Assembly: GCA_030040475.1 (NCBI GenBank)
Contig: JASHTQ010000324.1
Location: 1 to 9,384, forward strand
From: Streptosporangiaceae bacterium
GTDB lineage: Bacteria; Actinomycetota; Actinomycetes; Streptosporangiales; Streptosporangiaceae
Length of the DNA: 9,384 nt
Reading direction: 5' to 3'
Both the position numbers and the translations under genes were made by a program. The notes below the pieces were generated by a model. The model saw nothing but the letters and a program-made list of their open reading frames with translations. It did no database searches and was not told the DNA's origin. How positions within the stretch are numbered: the first letter of the stretch is position 1; every line of letters starts with the position of its first letter. Positions 6,045 to 9,384 of the stretch are shown piece by piece.

Positions 6045-6410
6045 TTAGTGGTGTGAGCCGCCAAAGCCGACTGCGCCGAGCAGCCGGGATCGGCGGGTGC
6101 CCGATGCGGGCAGAGCCGGCTCGGGGACTTCGGGCGGCGGCTGACGCGGGGTGACGCCCTTCACGATGCCCTCGGCCATGCCATACAGGAGCGGCAGCGC
6201 CCCGGCGATCACGCCGCCGGTGCGGTTGATGTGGTCGACGCCCGGCATGATGAGCTTGGCGTCGTCCACGATCCCTCCGACGGTCTCCGAGCTCTCCTCC
6301 AGGTTGGTCGCAATCCGGCCGAGCAGGCTGCCCACCCAGAACAGGTAGGCCGCGAGTACCCCGGCGAACAAGACGATGACGATGACGCTCAGGATGACGA
6401 GCAGGGTCAT
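6045..6410 (-). CDS. Small single-pass membrane protein with Pro-rich tail (121 aa)
   Basis: ATG 6410 overlaps the stop of the preceding gene (ATGA), with AGGTGAGG just upstream. The first 28 residues form one long hydrophobic helix (LLVILSVIVIVLFAGVLAAY). R32 follows the helix, so by the positive-inside rule the C-terminus is cytoplasmic. The next part (about 33-85) is amphipathic and helical, with polar LEESSETVGGIVDD and a second, weaker hydrophobic stretch (GGVIAGALPLLYGMAEGIV) that may lie along or enter the membrane. The tail is proline-rich (PRQPPPEVPEPALP), then basic (TRRSR), ending GGSHH. It is the longest of five consecutive small membrane proteins. No family is recognised. Co-translation with its neighbours suggests a complex with them and the 522-aa protein. 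Confidence 0.75.
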   Translation of the reverse strand: MTLLVILSVIVIVLFAGVLAAYLFWVGSLLGRIATNLEESSETVGGIVDDAKLIMPGVDHINRTGGVIAGALPLLYGMAEGIVKGVTPRQPPPEVPEPALPASGTRRSRLLGAVGFGGSHH

Positions 6411-6682
6411 GACCTCACCTTTTCGAGCACGCGTCCGAGGAAGAGGTGGTGCTCAAGCCCTTCGGCGAGTACGGCGTCCACGCCGGTGGCGACCTGCGGG
6501 ATGAGCGCCGTGTCCGCTGTGTTCGTCTTGGCCGCCTTGAGCGTCTCGCGCACCGCGACGACCCGGCGGTCGATGATCTTCACCAGATAGATGAGCAGGG
6601 TGAGCAGCGCCGCGACCGCCACCACGACGACGAAGCCGACGATGATCGCGACGAGCCAGAGGGTGTGCTCCGTAGGGTTCAT
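6407..6682 (-). CDS. Small single-pass membrane protein (91 aa)
   Basis: ATG 6682 lies 2 nt after the preceding stop and has GGGAGG 6 nt upstream. Residues 9-35 are a strong membrane helix (LWLVAIIVGFVVVVAVAALL). It is followed by basic KIIDRR, which places the C-terminus in the cytoplasm. The cytoplasmic part (about 36-91) is predicted helical and amphipathic: VVAVRETLKAAKTN, then LIPQVATGVDAVLAEGLEHH, then FLGRVLEKVRS. No cysteines or enzymatic motifs are seen. The layout (short outside N-terminus, one helix, amphipathic cytoplasmic helix with a central proline) matches its neighbours. Function unknown. Confidence 0.75.
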   Translation of the reverse strand: MNPTEHTLWLVAIIVGFVVVVAVAALLTLLIYLVKIIDRRVVAVRETLKAAKTNTADTALIPQVATGVDAVLAEGLEHHLFLGRVLEKVRS

Positions 6683-6684
6683 GG

Positions 6685-6957
6685 TCAGCCTCCCAGCCTG
6701 GCCCGGCCGCGCTGCAGCCCGCCGATAATGGTGGTGGCGTAGGTGATCGTCGTGCGCAGCGCGCCGAGCGGCGCGGTGTTATGCACCGACTTCTGCAGGG
6801 ACTCGTCGATGACCCGTGCCTGCTTGCCGATGTCACGGGCCATCAGCAGGATGGGTGTGACGAGCATAAGGACCACGAGCAGGACGAGGAAGCCGAGCGT
6901 GTAGCCCAGCCACCAGCCCTGGACGCTGACTCCCCCAGGGGATGCGAGCACGTTCAC
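6685..6957 (-). CDS. Small single-pass membrane protein (90 aa)
   Basis: The frame is open far upstream (to 7254), but the upstream part is a shadow of the preceding genes. I start it at GTG 6957, which overlaps the previous stop as GTGA and yields MNVLASPGGVSVQGWWLGYT. The membrane helix is about residues 17-40 (LGYTLGFLVLLVVLMLVTPI), followed by basic RDIGKQAR, so the C-terminus is cytoplasmic. The remainder (DESLQKSVHN, then LGALRTTITYATTIIGGLQ) is amphipathic and ends in a basic RGRARLGG. No family is recognised. Its tight coupling to genes on both sides supports it as a real gene of the cassette. Confidence 0.75.
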   Translation of the reverse strand: MNVLASPGGVSVQGWWLGYTLGFLVLLVVLMLVTPILLMARDIGKQARVIDESLQKSVHNTAPLGALRTTITYATTIIGGLQRGRARLGG

Positions 6958-7181
6958 ACGCCCTCCAGGAAGTCCGCGACCGGCTGCAGGCTCGCGTTGA
7001 CGGAGGTCAGCCTCGCGGGGACCGTGCTTGTCAGGTCCGCGACCGCGTCCACACCGCCGATGACCGAGCCGAGCGTGGTGCGTATGGCGCTCAGGTGATA
7101 GATGACACGGATCAGCCCGGTCGCGGTGATCAGGATGATCACCGCGGAGACGATCAGCGTCATCCACGCGGCTGCTGGCAT
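6954..7181 (-). CDS. Small single-pass membrane protein (75 aa)
   Basis: A GTG at 7184 and an ATG at 7181 are adjacent. AAGGAG upstream is 4 nt from the GTG but 7 nt from the ATG, so I chose the ATG. The membrane helix is about residues 6-24 (WMTLIVSAVIILITATGL), then RVIYHLSAIR puts the C-terminus inside. The rest (LGSVIGGVDAVADLTSTVPA, then LTSVNASLQPVADFLEGV) has a regular hydrophobic spacing expected of a coiled or bundled amphipathic helix. It resembles the 84-aa neighbour in the segment VPxxL followed by a hydrophobic repeat. There are no catalytic motifs. A 38-nt gap separates it from the 84-aa gene. Confidence 0.72.
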   Translation of the reverse strand: MPAAAWMTLIVSAVIILITATGLIRVIYHLSAIRTTLGSVIGGVDAVADLTSTVPARLTSVNASLQPVADFLEGV

Positions 7182-7222
7182 CACGTTTCTCCTTATCTTC
7201 CGCTCTGCGCTCCGCGGGCTTT

Positions 7223-7477
7223 TCAGCCGAGAAGCTTCGCGACGGAGCCCGCATAGCGGACCGCCCCGACCTTGACGTCTCCGATGGTCTTGTCCGTGAC
7301 GGCCAGGCTGTCAGGGACAGGCCGCAGCTCGCCGACTAGGGCGCCCCCGCCGGCCAGGATGTTGTCGCACGCATCGCGGATCCGCTCCAGGGCGCCGAGC
7401 ACCCGGCTGATCAGGGCAATCACGACGGGCAGCACCACCACAAGCAGGATCGCGTTGCCGATCCACCACAGGACCAT
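7223..7477 (-). CDS. Small single-pass membrane protein (84 aa)
   Basis: ATG 7477 follows a strong AAAGGAGG site. This is the first gene of the membrane cassette, 37 nt after coxG. The membrane helix is about residues 3-24 (LWWIGNAILLVVVLPVVIAL), followed by SRVLGALERIRD, which indicates a cytoplasmic C-terminus. One cysteine (C37) sits just past the helix. The cytoplasmic part contains ILAGGGALVGELRPVPDSL, then VTDKTIGDVKVGAVRYAGSV, again an amphipathic pattern. Family unknown. Because it directly follows coxG on the same strand, it is the best candidate of the set for a direct contact with CoxG. Confidence 0.75.
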   Translation of the reverse strand: MVLWWIGNAILLVVVLPVVIALISRVLGALERIRDACDNILAGGGALVGELRPVPDSLAVTDKTIGDVKVGAVRYAGSVAKLLG

Positions 7478-7514
7478 GGCTGGTCCTCCTTTCGCTTTCG
7501 GTCAGCTCGCTCGC

Positions 7515-8105
7515 TCAACTCGCTGCGGGCCGGTAGGGCAGGAAAAACCGGCGGAAGACGCGCATCAGCGCCATCCGCGCGGCTCGCATGGCGATCCCGA
7601 GGCCGGATACCGAGCTGCCGCTGCCGGCGGCGAGCGACTCCAGGGACTCGCCGCGCTCAAGTCGCTCGATCCGGTTCTGCATGTTCACCGAGAAGTCACG
7701 CATCAAGATGGCGGAGACGTCGGAGATCATGCCCCTGCCGTACTGCGCGGCCGCGCCCGATAGCTGCAGATCCTGGGTGACGGCGACCTTGGTGTTCTGG
7801 CCCTTCGCCGACAGCGTGGCGCCGACCGTCATGGCAGCCTGGCCGCGTCCCTTCTCGTCAGCGCCCGCCGCGTTCACGACGATGTGCTTCTTGGCGTCGT
7901 CGCGCTCGATGATGTCGGCGGTGCCGGTGAACTGCATCCGGACCGGGCCCATGCGGATGGCGACCCGGCCCTCGTACTTGTCGTTGCCGAGGTCCTTGGT
8001 CAGCTCCGCGCCAGGCAGGCAAGCCGCTACTTGCGGGATGTTGTCGAAGAACCGCCACACCTTATCGACAGGCTGTGCGACCTCGAAGTCGTTGGTGACT
8101 ATCAC
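7515..8105 (-). CDS. coxG: CoxG, SRPBCC-fold CO dehydrogenase accessory protein
   Basis: GTG 8105 overlaps the stop of the XdhC gene (GTGA); the product is 196 aa. The N-terminus follows the CoxG/SRPBCC pattern: DFEVAQPVDKVWRFF (6-20), then ACLPGAEL (28-35), then GRVAIRMGPVRMQFTG (46-61), lining a hydrophobic ligand cavity in this fold. The core ends with the long helix FSVNMQNRIERLERG (138-152). After a Ser/Gly-rich linker (about 158-168) a basic amphipathic helix (GIAMRAARMALMRVFRRFF, about 170-188) can bind the membrane. CoxG was implicated in anchoring CODH to the membrane in Oligotropha, and mycobacterial CoxG has been reported to carry menaquinone to CODH. Here it lies between the CODH maturation gene and the small membrane proteins, which fits a role at the enzyme-membrane interface. 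Confidence 0.88.
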   Translation of the reverse strand: MIVTNDFEVAQPVDKVWRFFDNIPQVAACLPGAELTKDLGNDKYEGRVAIRMGPVRMQFTGTADIIERDDAKKHIVVNAAGADEKGRGQAAMTVGATLSAKGQNTKVAVTQDLQLSGAAAQYGRGMISDVSAILMRDFSVNMQNRIERLERGESLESLAAGSGSSVSGLGIAMRAARMALMRVFRRFFLPYRPAAS

Positions 8106-9061
8106 CTCAGTACCGCCTTGATATAGGCATCCGGATTGTCCTCGAATTTCCGGTGGCAGCCGGCACAGCAGAAGTAATACATGACCGCGTCATGCTCGAT
8201 CGGCATGGACGAGGCGTCCGCCATGACCGTCATTCCACAGACAGGGTCGACGGCCTCGGCGAGCTGGAGCAGCTTCGGCCCGGTGGCTTTTTGCTCTTTG
8301 TGCGGTGCTGGGATGTCCGCCAGGACCCCCGACGCGCGCAACTCCACCAGCTGGGCCAGGATGGCGACCGCTACCTCCTCGTGGGTCGTCCTGCCGAGAT
8401 CCAGGCCCGCAGGCGCATGCACCCGGTCAAGCTGGTCCTTCGGCACGCCGCGCTCGGCGAGGTAGCCAAGCACGGCCTCGGCGCGCTTGCGGGACGCGAC
8501 CAGGCCCAGGTAGGCGGGCCGCATCGCGACCGCGCTCTCGATCATGTCCTCGTCGCCGTGTCCCTGGGTAGCGACGACGACCATCGAGCGCTCGCCCGCC
8601 TGCCCGGGCCCGAAGTCCTGGGTGCTGACCAGGTCCGTGCACCAGCCCAGCACCCTGCCCAGGTCGGCGAGCGTGTGCGCCATTGGCGAGCGGCCCACGA
8701 TCACCAGGTGCGGTACAGGGAACACCGGCTCGATGTAGACCTCAAGCGCACCCTCGCTTTGGCAGGAGATCGGCACGACCGTCATCCCCTCAGGCACGGC
8801 CGAGCCGAACTGGTCCGGGGTGCCGAGCAGGACAAGCCGGGCTTCCCCGTCCGCCATGACCTGCTTCGCCTCGCGGATCACGACAGGCTCGGCGCAGGCA
8901 CCGCCGATCCAGCCGTCTAGCTGGCCGTCGGTGGTGATGATGGCGCGCGAGCCCGGCTTGCTGGACGACGGGCCCTGGCGCCAGACCACCGTGGCCAGGG
9001 CGAAGGTCTGGCCGCTGCGGGCCAGCTCACCCATCCGCTCTAGCACACCCAGGCCGTTCAT
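8102..9061 (-). CDS. XdhC/CoxF-family maturation factor fused to a YHS metal-binding domain
   Basis: ATG 9061 has a strong GAGGAGGG site; the product is 319 aa. Residues 1-110 form the XdhC/CoxI N-terminal domain, with TFALATVVWRQGPSSSKPGS and the GWIGGACAEP motif (C56). Residues 117-240 form the Rossmann-like XdhC C-terminal domain: HLVIVGRSPMAHTLADLG, GLVASRKRAEAVL (186-198), HAPAGLDLG (215-223). After a linker, residues 272-316 are a YHS domain: DPVCGMTV (C275), then YYFCCAGCHRKF (C298, C299, C302, H303), a soft-metal binding fold. XdhC-family proteins bind molybdenum cofactor or help its sulfuration. In Oligotropha the homologous CoxF is implicated in copper delivery to CODH. A YHS tail would suit metal handling. 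It lies 26 nt after coxL and overlaps coxG by 4 nt. Whether it is the CoxF or CoxI orthologue cannot be told here. Confidence 0.85.
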   Translation of the reverse strand: MNGLGVLERMGELARSGQTFALATVVWRQGPSSSKPGSRAIITTDGQLDGWIGGACAEPVVIREAKQVMADGEARLVLLGTPDQFGSAVPEGMTVVPISCQSEGALEVYIEPVFPVPHLVIVGRSPMAHTLADLGRVLGWCTDLVSTQDFGPGQAGERSMVVVATQGHGDEDMIESAVAMRPAYLGLVASRKRAEAVLGYLAERGVPKDQLDRVHAPAGLDLGRTTHEEVAVAILAQLVELRASGVLADIPAPHKEQKATGPKLLQLAEAVDPVCGMTVMADASSMPIEHDAVMYYFCCAGCHRKFEDNPDAYIKAVLR

Positions 9062-9087
9062 TTTCCCTCCTCGCCCCGTGGATGGCC

Positions 9088-9384
9088 CTAGTCCTGCCGC
9101 ACCGGCGGCGCGCCGGAGACGTCATGCCGGTAGGTGATGGCTTCCCAGACCCGGTCCGGCAGCAGCGGCATGTCGATGTTGCGGACTCCGGTCTCGGAGA
9201 TCGCGTCGATGACCGCGTTGACGAAGGCGGCCGGGCCGCCGACCGCGGCGCACTCGCCGATGCCCTTGGCGCCGATGGGGTGGTGCGGGCACGGGGTGAC
9301 GACCTCGCTGTGCAGCTCGAAGCCGGGGGTCTCCCAGGCGCTGGGCAGCAGGTAGTCCATGTAGTTCGAGCCCACGCAGTTCCC
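9088..9384 (-). CDS. coxL: CO dehydrogenase large subunit, CoxL-type (C-terminal fragment)
   Basis: The frame runs off the end of the window; 98 C-terminal residues are visible, ending at TAG 9090-9088. The signature is HHPIGAKGIGE with the conserved active-site glutamate (codon 9255-9253) of the xanthine dehydrogenase/CODH large-subunit family, preceded by NYMDYLLPSAWETP and followed by FVNAVIDAISETGVRNIDMP and DRVWEAI. These read most like CoxL. The large subunit holds the molybdenum-cytosine-dinucleotide cofactor and, in true CODH, copper bound by a cysteine in the AYxCSFR loop. That loop is outside the window, so form I (CO-oxidising) versus form II cannot be decided directly. As first visible gene of the minus-strand run it supports reading the XdhC gene and coxG as CODH accessory genes. 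Confidence 0.82.
   Translation of the reverse strand, partial: GNCVGSNYMDYLLPSAWETPGFELHSEVVTPCPHHPIGAKGIGECAAVGGPAAFVNAVIDAISETGVRNIDMPLLPDRVWEAITYRHDVSGAPPVRQD

Noticed and set aside
6685..7254. Long 189-aa version of the 90-aa membrane protein
   Set aside because: The extra N-terminal half is a charged shadow of the 75-aa gene; GTG 6957 with GTGA overlap gives a sensible membrane protein.
7478..7514. Possible promoter between coxG and the membrane cassette
   Set aside because: The 37-nt gap holds a strong ribosome site but no recognisable -10/-35 pair; read-through from coxG is simpler.
1..9384. CRISPR arrays, tRNA/rRNA genes, insertion sequences, riboswitches
   Set aside because: I read both strands for regularly spaced repeats, tRNA-like cloverleaf ends, transposase motifs and terminal inverted repeats and found none that I could support.

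Overview
This is a high-GC window with dense, often overlapping genes, frequent GTG starts and strong G/C preference at third codon positions. That fits an actinobacterium (Actinomycetota); the genus cannot be read from the sequence. The content points to an aerobic, molybdenum-containing carbon monoxide dehydrogenase (Mo-CODH, Cox) accessory region. The marker genes are the C-terminal end of a CoxL-type large subunit, an XdhC/CoxF-family maturation factor, CoxG, a CoxD-type MoxR AAA+ ATPase and a CoxE-type von Willebrand factor A (VWA) protein.

Layout, plus strand (1-4435): The window opens inside a molybdate/tungstate-type ABC substrate-binding protein. Next comes the 5' stump of its permease, broken after about 60 codons and fused out of frame to the 3' tail of an unrelated coding sequence, which ends in a perfect 13-bp hairpin. 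After a probable promoter gap, a second plus-strand operon runs: a 91-aa unknown, coxD, coxE (8-nt overlap), a 94-aa unknown, and a 148-aa GIY-YIG-like protein (4-nt overlap with the 94-aa gene). A possible 46-aa ORF lies at the end.

Layout, minus strand (9384-4451): coxL (partial) is followed by an XdhC protein with a C-terminal YHS metal-binding domain, then coxG (4-nt overlap). A run of six membrane-protein genes follows that I cannot assign to a known family. Five encode very small single-pass proteins of 84, 75, 90, 91 and 121 aa. The sixth encodes a 522-aa four-pass protein that is a tandem duplication of a unit of about 250 aa. The two operons converge at about 4435-4451.

How it may work together: CoxD, CoxE and the XdhC/CoxF protein are known in Oligotropha to mature the Mo-S-Cu cluster of CODH. 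CoxG links CODH to the membrane and the quinone pool. The six-gene membrane cassette directly behind coxG, co-oriented and tightly packed, is the most interesting unexplained part; I infer, without proof, a membrane platform for CODH/CoxG or an associated respiratory function. The 94-aa/GIY-YIG-like pair behind coxE is a second unexplained element.
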